Shown one piece after another: positions 38,929 to 47,793 of a stretch of DNA of 64,000 bases; positions within the stretch are counted from its first letter, which is position 1; every line of letters begins with the position of its first letter. Under the pieces are notes generated by a model. The model made no database searches, had not been told where the DNA came from, and was given only the letters and a program-made list of their open reading frames with translations. Position numbers and translations under genes: made by a program. The DNA lies in contig NZ_LR733304.1 of the NCBI RefSeq assembly GCF_902506105.1, positions 2,801,832-2,865,831 of the forward strand, given 5' to 3'. The DNA comes from Aeromicrobium sp. 9AM (lineage in GTDB: Bacteria > Actinomycetota > Actinomycetes > Propionibacteriales > Nocardioidaceae).

Positions 38929-41595
38929 TCAGGAGATGTCGGTCAGCAGGTGCCCGCGTGCCTCGCGGCGGCGACGCTGCTCGTCGGGGTCCGGCACCGG
39001 CACGGCCGCGATGAGCCGCTTGGTGTAGTCCTCCTGCGGGTTGCCGAGGACCTGGTCGCGCGGGCCGATCTCGACGAGCTTGCCGTGCTGCATCACCGCG
39101 ACCCGGTTGGCCAGGGTGTCGACGACCGCGAGGTCGTGGCTGATGAACAGGCATGCGAACTGCAGTCGCTGCTGCAGCTCGGTGAACAGCTCGAGCACCC
39201 GCGCCTGCACCGACACGTCGAGCGCCGAGGTCGGCTCGTCCGCGATCAGCAGGTCGGGATCGAGGGCCAGGGCGCGGGCCAGGCTGACGCGCTGGCGCTG
39301 GCCACCCGACAGCTCGTGCGGGAACCGTTCGACGTACGAGCCGCCGAGCTCGACGCTGTCGAGGAGCGACCGCACCTTGGCGTCGATCTCCGACTGCTTG
39401 AGGTCGGTCTGGACGTGCAGCGGCTCGGCGACGCACTGCCCGATCGACATACGTGGGTTGAGTGATGACGCCGGGTCCTGGAACACGAACCCGAATCGCG
39501 AGCGGAACGGCCGCAGCTGCCGGTCGGAGAGTCCGGAGATCGTGTTGCCGGAGACGTGGATCGTGCCGCTCGTCGGCTGCTGGAGCCCCACGGTCGTACG
39601 CCCGACAGTCGACTTGCCCGAGCCGGACTCGCCGACGAGGCCGAGGACCTCGCCCTTGCGGATCTCCAGCGTCACGTGGTCGACCGCGCGGAAGGCCGGC
39701 TGGCCCAGGCCGCCGGGGAACTCGACGACCAGGTCCTCGACCTTGAGCACGAGGTCGTTCTCGTCGACCAGGCCCGGGCCGTTCTCGCGGCCGAGGTGCG
39801 GGACGGCGTCGAGGAGCGCGCGGGTGTAGGGGTGCTTCGGCTCGGCGAAGAGCTCGCCCGCCGGTGCCTGCTCGACGATGTTGCCGCGATACATCACGAC
39901 GACTCGGTCGGCCATGTCGGCGACGACGCCCATGTTGTGGGTGATCAGCACGATCGCCGTGCCGAGCCGGTCACGCAGTGACAGCAGCAGCTCGAGGATC
40001 GCGGCCTGGACCGTGACGTCGAGGGCGGTCGTGGGCTCGTCCGCGATGATGACGTCGGGATCGCAGGCGATCGCCATCGCGATGACGACGCGCTGCTTCT
40101 GCCCGCCCGAGAGCTGGTGCGGGTAGTAGTCGACGCGGTGCTCGGGATCGGGCATGCCGACCAGCTCGAGCAGCTCGATCGCACGCTTGCGGGCGTCCTT
40201 CTTGGACACGTCCTTGTGCGCCTGGATGCCCTCGATGATCTGCCAGCCGACGGTGTAGACCGGGTTGAGGGCCGTCGACGGCTCCTGGAACACCATGGAG
40301 ACCTGGTCGCCGCGGATCGGCCGGATGTCGTTGTTGGACATGCCGAGCAGCTCGCGGTCGCCGAGTCGGGCCGATCCGGTGACCGCGGCGGTCGACGGCA
40401 GCAGGCCCAGGACCGCGCGGGAGCTGACCGACTTGCCGGAGCCGGACTCGCCGACGACGGCGACGACCTCACCGGGCGCGACGTCGAAGCTGATGCCGTT
40501 GACGGCATGGATCTGCCCTGCGTCGGTCCGGAACGTCACCGCTAGATCCGTGAGGGCCAACGCGGCGACGCGCTTCTCGGCGTTCGCGGCCTCGTTGCGG
40601 ACCTCGACGGACGGTTCAATGTCGCCGGTGAGCTCTTCGAACTCGTGGGTGATCTCGGCCTCGTCGGCCGACGTCGTGTCGGCGCCGCGGGTGCGCAGGA
40701 GGGGGTTGAGGATGTCGTTGAGGCTCTCGCCGACCAGCGTCACGCCCAGCACGATCAGGACGATCGCGGTGCCGGGGAAGACGCTGGTCCACCAGATGCC
40801 GTTGGACGCGTCCGGCAGTGCCTTGTTGAGGTCGAAGCCCCACTCGGCGGCCGCGGACGGCTCGATGCCGAAGCCGAGGAAGCCCAGGCCGGCCAGGGTG
40901 AGGATCGCCTCGGACGCGTTGAGCGTGCCGATGACCGGCAGGTTCTGCGCGACGTTGGAGAAGATGTGGCGGCCGAGGATGCGCGGCGTGCGCACGCCGA
41001 CGACGCGGGCCGAGTCGACGTACGGCTCGACCTTGACGGCGAGCGTCGCGCTGCGGATCACGCGGTAGTACTGCGGCACGAACACCACGGTGATCGATAT
41101 GGCCGCGGCGAGGATGCCACCGACCGCCCCGCTGGACCCGCCGGTGAGGACGATCGAGACGACGATCGCGAGCAGCAGCGACGGGAAGGCGTACAGGGCG
41201 TCCATGACCAGCACGAGGACGCGATCGAGCCAACCGCCGAGGAAGCCGGACAGCAGGCCCAGCGGCACGCCGACCAGGCTCGACAGCACGACCGCGAGGA
41301 TGATGACCTCGATCGCGGTCCGGGTGCCGTAGACGACGCGGGACAGCACGTCGGTGCCACCGACCGTCGTGCCGAACCAGTGATCGGCCGACGGCGCCTG
41401 CTGGGTGCCGAAGAGGACACCGCCCGAACGGTCGTCGTTGAATCCGTAGGGCGCGATCCACGGCGCGAAGATCGCGATGATCAAGAAGGCGGCGATGATC
41501 GCGAAGCCCAGGAGCAGCATGAAGCGCTGCAGGCCGTGGGACTGGCGGACGACGGCGGGTACGGCTTTCGACAAGCTCAAGCGGCGGGTAGGCAT
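38929..41595 (-). CDS. Fused peptide ABC transporter: permease plus two ATPase domains (DppC-DppD-DppF)
   Basis: This 888-residue protein joins three subunits that are usually separate. Residues about 20-310 are a BPD-type permease with six spans and the EAA-like segment SARVVGVRTPRILGRHI. Residues about 350-600 are the first ATPase (Walker A VGESGSGKS, signature LSGGQKQR, Walker B VIIADEPTTALD). Residues about 620-870 are the second ATPase (GLVGESGSGKST, LSGGQRQR, LLIADEPTSALD). It would form the inner-membrane complex of an oligopeptide importer with the DppB-like permease, whose stop overlaps its ATG by one base (TGATG). Confidence 0.93.
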   Translation of the reverse strand: MPTRRLSLSKAVPAVVRQSHGLQRFMLLLGFAIIAAFLIIAIFAPWIAPYGFNDDRSGGVLFGTQQAPSADHWFGTTVGGTDVLSRVVYGTRTAIEVIILAVVLSSLVGVPLGLLSGFLGGWLDRVLVLVMDALYAFPSLLLAIVVSIVLTGGSSGAVGGILAAAISITVVFVPQYYRVIRSATLAVKVEPYVDSARVVGVRTPRILGRHIFSNVAQNLPVIGTLNASEAILTLAGLGFLGFGIEPSAAAEWGFDLNKALPDASNGIWWTSVFPGTAIVLIVLGVTLVGESLNDILNPLLRTRGADTTSADEAEITHEFEELTGDIEPSVEVRNEAANAEKRVAALALTDLAVTFRTDAGQIHAVNGISFDVAPGEVVAVVGESGSGKSVSSRAVLGLLPSTAAVTGSARLGDRELLGMSNNDIRPIRGDQVSMVFQEPSTALNPVYTVGWQIIEGIQAHKDVSKKDARKRAIELLELVGMPDPEHRVDYYPHQLSGGQKQRVVIAMAIACDPDVIIADEPTTALDVTVQAAILELLLSLRDRLGTAIVLITHNMGVVADMADRVVVMYRGNIVEQAPAGELFAEPKHPYTRALLDAVPHLGRENGPGLVDENDLVLKVEDLVVEFPGGLGQPAFRAVDHVTLEIRKGEVLGLVGESGSGKSTVGRTTVGLQQPTSGTIHVSGNTISGLSDRQLRPFRSRFGFVFQDPASSLNPRMSIGQCVAEPLHVQTDLKQSEIDAKVRSLLDSVELGGSYVERFPHELSGGQRQRVSLARALALDPDLLIADEPTSALDVSVQARVLELFTELQQRLQFACLFISHDLAVVDTLANRVAVMQHGKLVEIGPRDQVLGNPQEDYTKRLIAAVPVPDPDEQRRRREARGHLLTDIS

Positions 41596-42680
41596 CAGAA
41601 CCTCACTCGGGGGTCGACGAGGGCGACGATGGCATCGATCAGGAGACTCGCGACGCAGACGATGACGGCGATCGCGGTGACGATGCCCTGCACGGCGAGG
41701 AAGTCGCGGGCCTTGAGGTACTGCGTCAGCTCGTAGCCGATGCCCTTCCACTCGAACGTCGTCTCGGTCAGGACGGCGCCGGCCAGGAGCAGCGCGATCT
41801 GCATGCCCATGACCGTGACCACCGGGACGAGCGCGTTGCGGAACGCATGCTTGCGCACGACCCTCCGCTCGGACACTCCGCGAGCTCTCGCCGCGGTGAC
41901 GTAGTCCATGCGCAGGGTCTGCAGGAGGTTGATGCGTACGAGGCGCAGGAAGACGCCACCAGTCAGCAGGCCCAGCGCGACCGCGGGCAGCAGGGCGTAC
42001 TGGAGGACCTCGAGGATGATCTTGGGGTCTCCCCACAGGAGCGCGTCCACGATCATGATGTTGGTGTGCGGGTGGACGTTGTCGAGGGTCAGCTCGGTCT
42101 GGGTCGAGGAGCGACCTGACGACGGCCAGCCGAACGGCGTGAAGGCCAGCTTGAGGAGCAGGCCGACGAAGAAGACGGGCGCGGCGTAGATGAGGATCGC
42201 GAACAGCCGCAGCACGACGTCGGGCAGCCGGTCGCGGTAGCGGGCGGCGAGCCGGCCCAGCGGGATGCCGACGGCGAACGCCACGAGGAGCGCCCAGAAC
42301 GACAGCTCGAGCGTGGCCGCGCCGTAGTGGGTCAGGATCCCGGAGATCTCACGGTGATCCGTCAGGGTCGTGCCGAAGTCGCCGTGGAGCAGCCCGGTGA
42401 TGTACTCCCAGTACTGCGTCAGCATCGGCCGGTCGAGCCCGGCTGCGTGCTTGCGCTCGGCGATCTGCTCGGCGTTGAGGCGGCCGCCCTGGGCCGCGGT
42501 CACGGGATCGCCGATGACGCGCATCAGCAGGAACACCATCGTGACGAGCACCCAGAGCATCGGGATGATCAGCGCGACACGTACGAGCATGTAGCGGGCG
42601 AGTGGGCTGAGGGGGCCACGCCTCTTGCGGGACGGCTGGGCGGGCGTCGGTTCGAGCGGCGCGAGGACTTCGGCGGTCAT
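41595..42680 (-). CDS. Peptide ABC transporter permease (DppB type)
   Basis: The 361-residue protein has six membrane spans, starting MLVRVALIIPMLWVLVTMVFLLMRVIGDP. The BPD-transport coupling segment LRMDYVTAARARGVSERRVVRKHAFRNAL contacts the ATPase. It pairs with the fused permease/ATPase encoded immediately downstream and with the lipoprotein encoded upstream (42792-44408) to form one peptide importer. Confidence 0.94.
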   Translation of the reverse strand: MTAEVLAPLEPTPAQPSRKRRGPLSPLARYMLVRVALIIPMLWVLVTMVFLLMRVIGDPVTAAQGGRLNAEQIAERKHAAGLDRPMLTQYWEYITGLLHGDFGTTLTDHREISGILTHYGAATLELSFWALLVAFAVGIPLGRLAARYRDRLPDVVLRLFAILIYAAPVFFVGLLLKLAFTPFGWPSSGRSSTQTELTLDNVHPHTNIMIVDALLWGDPKIILEVLQYALLPAVALGLLTGGVFLRLVRINLLQTLRMDYVTAARARGVSERRVVRKHAFRNALVPVVTVMGMQIALLLAGAVLTETTFEWKGIGYELTQYLKARDFLAVQGIVTAIAVIVCVASLLIDAIVALVDPRVRF

Positions 42681-42711
42681 GAGTTCCTCAATTTCGGTTC
42701 TTGAGAGGGTC

Positions 42712-42738
42712 GGGTCCCTTCGACAGGCTCAAGGACCC
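42712..42738. repeat. REP-like inverted repeat with a CTTCGACAGGCTCAAGG core
   Basis: GGGTCC (42712-42717) and GGACCC (42733-42738) flank CTTCGACAGGCTCAA. This core is a dispersed short repeat in many high-GC actinobacteria (known pattern; copies elsewhere in this genome not tested). A related CTTTCGACAAGCTCAA occurs at 41565-41580 inside the fused transporter gene. Confidence 0.55.
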
Positions 42739-42755
42739 TGGAAACAACATACGGA

Positions 42756-42782
42756 AGGGGCGGGTCCAGTGGACCCGCCCCT
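42756..42782 (-). terminator. Attenuating terminator after the peptide-binding lipoprotein gene
   Basis: A 12-bp perfect stem AGGGGCGGGTCC with its complement and a three-base loop lies ten bases beyond the stop of the binding protein gene (minus strand). It probably lowers expression of the downstream permease genes relative to the binding protein. Confidence 0.75.
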
Positions 42783-42791
42783 CCTTCGTGA

Positions 42792-44408
42792 TTACTTCGA
42801 CAGTGACGTGAAGCGGAACTTGAACGCGGGGTCGAGAGTCTCCTCGACGCCCTTGACGTCCGTGCCCGCCACCGCGACCTGTGCGCCGGTGAGCAGCGGC
42901 AGGATCGGCACCTGGTCAGCGACCAGGTCCTGGATCTTGCCGAGCGTCGCGACACGCGAGGTCTTGTCGGCGTCCGTGGCTTCCGACTTCAGCAGCTTCG
43001 TCATCTCCGGCACCGGGTTGTCCTTGGCCGAGAAGTTGTAGTGCGACTGCAGGAAGTTGTTCTCACCGAAGAACGGCGTGACGTAGTTGTCAGCGTCCGG
43101 GAAGTCCGGGAACCAGCCGAGCTGGAACATCGGGTAGGCATCCTTGACGCGCTCCTCGGAGTACGTGACGTACTCCGTGGACTGCAGGTCGACCTTGAAC
43201 AGGCCGGTGTCCTCGAGCTGACGCTTGACCATGTTGTACTCCTCGGTCGACGAGGAACCGTAGTGGTCGGTGTTGTACTGCAGCTTCAGCGTGACCGGGG
43301 TCTTGACTCCGGCGTCGTCGAGGAACTTCTTGGCCTCGTCCTTGTTGGGCTTGTCGCCATACTTGTCCTTGAACGGCTCCGTGGCGCCGACCTGGCCCTG
43401 CGGGACGGCCGAGTACGCCGGCGTGTAGGTGCCCTTGTAGACCTGCGTCGAGAGCTCGTCGCGGTCCAGCGAGGACGCCATCGCCTGGCGGATCGCCAGC
43501 TTCTGGTCGTCGTCGTCGCCGGGCATCGTCTTCATGTTGAAGACGATGTAGCGCAGCTCGCCACCGGCACCCTTGTGGACCTTGACCTTGTCGTCCTTGC
43601 TGAGGCTGGCGATGTCGGTCGGGGTCAGCGAGCGCCACGCGACGTCGATCTTGCCGTTCTGGACGTCGAGTTTCAGGTTGTTGGCGTCGGCGTACGTCGA
43701 CAGCGTGATCGTCTTGGTCTTCGGCTTGTTGTAGGCACCGTCGTAGGTGTCGTTGGCCTTGAACTCGGCGATCTGGCCCTTGGTGTACTTGCCGATCGTG
43801 TAGGGACCGGAGAAGCCCTGCGCCTTGACCGCGGCGTCATCGTCCAGGACCTTGTCGGCCGGGTAGGTCTCCTCGTCGACGATCGGTCCGGCGGAGGTGA
43901 CGAGCACCTGGCCGAACGTCTGGTCGTTGGGCGAGTTGAGGGTGAACGTGACCGTCTTGTCGTCCGTGGCCTTGACCGACTTCATGTTGCCGAGCAGCGA
44001 AGCCGGGCCGTTGGGGTCGTTGATCTTGACGATGCGGTTGAAGGAGAACGCGACGTCGGACGCCGTCAGGGCGTGGCCGTTGGCGAACTTCAGCCCGTCC
44101 TTGATCGTGCAGACGTACTCGGTCGGCTGCGCGAAGTCACACTTCGACGCGGCGTCGGGCGTGAGCGTCGTGCTGCCGGCCGGGAAGTTGAGGAGGTACT
44201 GGTAGACCTGCGTCTGCACCGTCAGCGAGCCGTTGTCGTACGAGCCGGCCGGGTCGATCGAGACGACCTTGTCGGTCGTGCCGACGACGAGGTTCGAGCC
44301 ACCCGCGTCCTTGTTGTCGTCGTCCTTGCTTTGTCCACACGCGGCCAGCGCAAGGCCGGCGAGCGCAGACACCGCGATGATCGCGGTACCACGACGGAAG
44401 TTCTTCAT
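42792..44408 (-). CDS. Peptide ABC transporter substrate-binding lipoprotein (DppA/OppA family)
   Basis: The 538-residue SBP_bac_5 protein starts with a lipoprotein signal peptide (IIAVSALAGLALAACGQ; lipobox LAAC, cysteine at about residue 24), then an acidic linker (SKDDDNKDAGG). The family blocks VVSIDPAGSYDNGSLTVQ, YVCTIKDGLKFANGHALTASDV and QLGWFPDFPDADNYVTPFF follow. It would capture peptides or similar solutes at the outer membrane face and deliver them to the DppB/fused DppCDF complex. ATG 44408 follows a GGAGAGC sequence. Confidence 0.94.
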   Translation of the reverse strand: MKNFRRGTAIIAVSALAGLALAACGQSKDDDNKDAGGSNLVVGTTDKVVSIDPAGSYDNGSLTVQTQVYQYLLNFPAGSTTLTPDAASKCDFAQPTEYVCTIKDGLKFANGHALTASDVAFSFNRIVKINDPNGPASLLGNMKSVKATDDKTVTFTLNSPNDQTFGQVLVTSAGPIVDEETYPADKVLDDDAAVKAQGFSGPYTIGKYTKGQIAEFKANDTYDGAYNKPKTKTITLSTYADANNLKLDVQNGKIDVAWRSLTPTDIASLSKDDKVKVHKGAGGELRYIVFNMKTMPGDDDDQKLAIRQAMASSLDRDELSTQVYKGTYTPAYSAVPQGQVGATEPFKDKYGDKPNKDEAKKFLDDAGVKTPVTLKLQYNTDHYGSSSTEEYNMVKRQLEDTGLFKVDLQSTEYVTYSEERVKDAYPMFQLGWFPDFPDADNYVTPFFGENNFLQSHYNFSAKDNPVPEMTKLLKSEATDADKTSRVATLGKIQDLVADQVPILPLLTGAQVAVAGTDVKGVEETLDPAFKFRFTSLSK

Positions 44409-44932
44409 TGCTCTCCTACGAGTCGAGCCGCAACGCGTGGTTGCGGCGGGATTGTCCACATGATGGGACTGAGCCTTCCCGCACGCTACACGCGCCCGTG
44501 GTGGCTGAACCGACCTGCCAGATTGCATTTTGGTTACTGATTCGCAGGCCGCGACGGCGGCGCGGGGCGAAAGGAAGAGGCAGGGCGGGCCCTGTGCGGC
44601 GGTCGGTGCGACGGCAGCTCAGTCGACGCCCGAGGATGTTGAGAACTTGGGAGTTCCTCGGAGCGAGTACGCGGGAGGGAGATCCCACGGCTGCAGGGCC
44701 CTGCCCTGACCCTGCAATCCTTCCGTACGGATCGGCGGATGGGTGAGGGACCTAAGTCCCGAATGCTGTCGGCGTACGGCCCCGCACGCCATCGAAAGGA
44801 CTAGACCGGACTAGTCATTCCGACGGAATTCGCAGGATCGCCTGGCCCGAACGAGTGGATTCTGCGAGCCGGCGCCCGAATTCGTGACGTTGCCTTCACG
44901 CAGGTCGTTAATCTGCGCATCGGAAGGATCCC
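44409..44932. other. Long intergenic region between dppA and the DosR-like gene
   Basis: This 524-base gap contains no convincing protein gene. It holds the promoter of the peptide-binding lipoprotein on one side, a 12-bp palindrome GCAGGGCCCTGC (44693-44704), a DosR-box-like palindrome (44744-44763) and an inverted GACTAGTC (about 44810-44817) closer to the regulator. Confidence 0.6.
44744..44763. promoter_or_regulatory. DosR/DevR-box-like palindrome
   Basis: TGAGGGACCTAAGTCCCGAA matches 17 of 20 positions of the known mycobacterial DosR motif TTSGGGACTWWAGTCCCSAA, with the GGGAC/GTCCC half-sites intact. It lies 259 bases upstream of a DosR-like regulator gene. Confidence 0.65.
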
Positions 44933-45025
44933 ATGCACGTCACTCCCACGATCGTGGTCGTTGAACCATCGGGTCCGCTTCCGTACGCCCCTCGCCATGC
45001 GCTGATGCCCAGGGGCACGCCGTGA
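44933..45025 (+). CDS. 30-residue ORF overlapping the response regulator start
   Basis: ATG 44933 is preceded by GGAAGGA at five bases, a good ribosome binding site. The ORF reads MHVTPTIVVVEPSGPLPYAP and ends in MPRGTP; its stop TGA overlaps the GTG of the next gene (GTGA at 45022). The start looks like a receiver-domain beta strand (TIVVVEPSG), so it may be a degenerate remnant or a leader peptide that couples translation to the regulator. No family is recognised. Confidence 0.4.
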   Translation: MHVTPTIVVVEPSGPLPYAPRHALMPRGTP

Positions 45026-45654
45026 TCAGGGTCTTCGTGCTCGACGACCACGAGGTCGTGCGTCGCGGCCTGCGGGACCTCCTCGAGGAGGACGGTGACG
45101 TCGAGATCGTCGGCGAGGCCGCTCTGGCTGCCGACGCCCTGCTCCGCATCCCGGTCGTCAACCCCGACGTCGCGGTGCTGGAGGCCCGTCTCCCCGACGG
45201 GTCGGGCATCGACGTGTGCCGTGCGGTTCGCGCCGCCCACCCCGACATCGCGGTCCTGATCCTGACGGCGTACGACGATGACGAGGCGCTGTTCGCGGCG
45301 ATCATGGCCGGCGCCGCGGGCTACCTGCTCAAGCAGGCGCGTGCGCCAGAGCTCGTCGCGGCAGTACGTCAGGTGGCGAGCGGCAAGTCGTTGCTGGACC
45401 CTGGCGTGACCCAGAAGGTCCTGGCCAGGATTCGCGACGGTGAACCACCCGCCGACCCCCTCGACCTGCTGACTCCGCAGGAGAGCCGCATCCTCGAGCT
45501 GATCGGTGAGGGCATGACCAACCGGCAGATCGCCGACGAGATGTTCCTGGCGGAGAAGACGGTCAAGAACTACGTCACGCACCTCCTCGCCAAGCTCGGA
45601 CTCAAGCGCCGCACCCAGGCCGCCGTGCTCGCAGCGAAGCGGCGCCGGTCCTAG
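45022..45654 (+). CDS. DosR/DevR-like NarL-family response regulator with Glu at the phospho-acceptor site
   Basis: The 210-residue protein has a receiver domain (residues about 1-120) and a LuxR/NarL helix-turn-helix (about 145-205). The recognition segment [11 protein letters not shown] and [15 protein letters not shown] closely resemble mycobacterial DosR. Acidic D8 and D9 and the conserved K of YLLKQ are present, but the phospho-acceptor position reads VLEARLPDG with E54 instead of Asp (codon GAG at 45181). Glutamate often mimics phospho-aspartate, so activity may be constitutive. No histidine kinase is encoded nearby. The GTG start overlaps a 30-codon ORF. Confidence 0.88.
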   Translation: MIRVFVLDDHEVVRRGLRDLLEEDGDVEIVGEAALAADALLRIPVVNPDVAVLEARLPDGSGIDVCRAVRAAHPDIAVLILTAYDDDEALFAAIMAGAAGYLLKQARAPELVAAVRQVASGKSLLDPGVTQKVLARIRDGEPPADPLDLLTPQESRILELIGEGMTNRQIADEMFLAEKTVKNYVTHLLAKLGLKRRTQAAVLAAKRRRS

Positions 45655-45688
45655 GCCGGCGGCACGGGCGGCCCGATACCCTTGGGTC

Positions 45689-46966
45689 ATGAGCCACAAC
45701 CAGCATCTCTCCGAGTTCGACCCTGACATCGCCGCGCTCCTCGACGCCGAGCTGCACCGTCAGCAGTCGACGCTCGAGATGATCGCGTCGGAGAACTTCG
45801 CGCCCGTCGCCTCGCTCGAGGCACAGGGCAGCGTCCTGACCAACAAGTACGCCGAGGGCTACCCCGGCAAGCGCTACTACGGTGGTTGCGAGTTCGTCGA
45901 CCAGGTCGAGACCATCGCGATCGACCGGCTCAAGGAGCTGTTCGACGCGGGCTACGCCAACGTGCAGCCGCACTCGGGCGCCACCGCCAACGCCGCAGCG
46001 CTGCACGCGATCGCCACTGCCGGCGACACGATCCTGGGCCTCGACCTCGCCAACGGCGGTCACCTGACCCACGGCATGAAGCTCAACTTCTCCGGCAAGC
46101 TCTACAAGCCCGTCGCCTATCACGTCGTGCCGGAGACCGGCCTCGTCGACATGGACGAGGTGCGCACCCTCGCGCACGAGCACCAGCCGACCGTCATCAT
46201 CGCCGGCTGGTCGGCGTACCCCCGCCAGCTCGACTTCGCGCTGTTCCGCGAGATCGCCGACGAGGTCGGTGCCAAGCTGTGGGTCGACATGGCGCACTTC
46301 GCCGGACTGGTCGCCGCCGGCCTGCACCCGAGCCCGCTGCCGCACGCGCACATCGTCACGACCACGACGCACAAGACACTCGGCGGACCCCGTGGCGGTG
46401 CGATCCTGACCAACGACGAGGACATCGCCAAGAAGATGCGCTCCGCGGTGTTCCCCGGCCAGCAGGGTGGTCCGCTCGAGCACGTCATCGCCGCCAAGGC
46501 CGTGGCGTTCAAGATGGCCCTCGAGCCGGAGTTCAAGGAGCGCCAGGAGCGGACGATCGAGGGCGCCAAGATCCTCGCCGAGCGCCTGGTCGCTGCCGAC
46601 ACGCGCGCCGCGGGCGTCAACGTGCTGACCGGCGGCACCGACGTGCACCTCGTGCTGGTCGACCTCCGCGAGTCCGAGCTCGACGGTCAGCAGGCCGAGG
46701 ACCGGCTCCACGAGGTGGGCATCACGGTCAACCGCAACGCCGTGCCCAACGACCCCCGCCCGCCGATGGTGACCTCGGGTCTCCGCATCGGCACGCCGGC
46801 ACTCGCCACGCGCGGGTTCGGCGCCGAGGAGTTCACCGAGGTCGCCGAGATCATCGCCGCTGCACTGCTGCCCGGCGACGTCGACATCGAGGGACTGCGC
46901 AAGCGGGTGACCGTGCTGGCCGAGCGCTTCCCGCTCTACCCGGACGTCGCGCCCTTCATCAAGTGA
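45689..46966 (+). CDS. glyA: Serine hydroxymethyltransferase
   Basis: This 425-residue PLP enzyme interconverts serine and glycine with transfer of a one-carbon unit to tetrahydrofolate. Blocks include [32 protein letters not shown], the PLP lysine K229 in [14 protein letters not shown], and [28 protein letters not shown] element eight bases before the ATG may give a near-leaderless transcript. No riboswitch-like structure is seen in the 34-base gap upstream. Confidence 0.97.
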   Translation: MSHNQHLSEFDPDIAALLDAELHRQQSTLEMIASENFAPVASLEAQGSVLTNKYAEGYPGKRYYGGCEFVDQVETIAIDRLKELFDAGYANVQPHSGATANAAALHAIATAGDTILGLDLANGGHLTHGMKLNFSGKLYKPVAYHVVPETGLVDMDEVRTLAHEHQPTVIIAGWSAYPRQLDFALFREIADEVGAKLWVDMAHFAGLVAAGLHPSPLPHAHIVTTTTHKTLGGPRGGAILTNDEDIAKKMRSAVFPGQQGGPLEHVIAAKAVAFKMALEPEFKERQERTIEGAKILAERLVAADTRAAGVNVLTGGTDVHLVLVDLRESELDGQQAEDRLHEVGITVNRNAVPNDPRPPMVTSGLRIGTPALATRGFGAEEFTEVAEIIAAALLPGDVDIEGLRKRVTVLAERFPLYPDVAPFIK

Positions 46967-47042
46967 GCGAGCGCTAGCGAGTGAACCATCAGGCACTCGC
47001 GACGACGCCTTTGTATCGTTGGTCTTCTTCGAAGGCGTCGGA

Positions 47043-47789
47043 GTGAATCGAGGCACGGCGAGGCTCTGGCTCCGGCCGGGCCTCGTCGGTCTGCACGTCT
47101 TCGCCGTCGTCGCTGTGGCGTTCTGCGTGTTCATGGGGCTGTGGCAGCTCGGGGTCTACGACTCCCGCCAGGAGCACGAGCGCGCCGACAAGCAGCACGT
47201 GCCCCGTGTCGCGCTGGCCGGGCTGTGGGGTCCGGACCAACCGTTCGAGGCGACACTCAACTACCGCCCGGTGACGGCGACGGGCACGTTCGCGCCGGCG
47301 GCGCAGCAGGTGTGGGTGACCGACAAGCAGCAGGACGGCCGCACCGGTGCATGGCTGCTCGCCCCACTGCTCGTCGACGGTGACGACCACGCACTGCTCG
47401 TCGTACGCGGGTGGGCACCGTCGGCGACCGATGACCGGCCGCCCGTGCCAGCCGGCGAGGTCACGATCAACGCCGTGCTCCAGCCCGGCGAGGCGGGCGG
47501 TGCCGCGTACGACCCGGACCGTCGCGAGATCGGCTCGGTCCGCATCCCGGCGCTGACCAACGAGCTGCCGTACGACCTCTACTCCGGGTTCGCGATCAGC
47601 ACCAGCAAGGCAGCCGCCGGCGGCCTGGCACTCGTGCCGCCACCCAAGCCGGGTGACGTGTCGTGGACCGTCGGTCTGCGCAACCTTGCGTACGCCTTCC
47701 AGTGGTGGATCTTCGGCGCCTTCGCGGTGTTCATGTGGTGGCGGATGGCGACCGAGAGCGTGGCGGCTTCGCGGCCGAAGGTAGCCTGA
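47043..47789 (+). CDS. SURF1-family cytochrome oxidase biogenesis protein
   Basis: The 248-residue protein has an N-terminal span (GLHVFAVVAVAFCVFMGLWQLGVYD) with the SURF1 W-Q motif, a periplasmic domain with YRPVTATGTF and LLVVRGW, and a C-terminal span (AYAFQWWIFGAFAVFMWW). SURF1 proteins assist heme a insertion into cytochrome aa3 oxidase. GTG 47043 is preferred, after GAAGG; a longer TTG-initiated form from 47019 is possible. Confidence 0.88.
   Translation: MNRGTARLWLRPGLVGLHVFAVVAVAFCVFMGLWQLGVYDSRQEHERADKQHVPRVALAGLWGPDQPFEATLNYRPVTATGTFAPAAQQVWVTDKQQDGRTGAWLLAPLLVDGDDHALLVVRGWAPSATDDRPPVPAGEVTINAVLQPGEAGGAAYDPDRREIGSVRIPALTNELPYDLYSGFAISTSKAAAGGLALVPPPKPGDVSWTVGLRNLAYAFQWWIFGAFAVFMWWRMATESVAASRPKVA
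47782..47787 (+). promoter_or_regulatory. -10 element of a predicted leaderless promoter for the DUF3817 gene
   Basis: TAGCCT ends six bases before the GTG at 47794. It overlaps the end of the SURF1 gene. Confidence 0.4.
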
Positions 47790-47793
47790 CGAG

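Noticed and set aside
45655-45688. Possible glycine or SAM-type riboswitch before glyA
   Set aside because: The gap is only 34 bases and shows no aptamer-like pairing.
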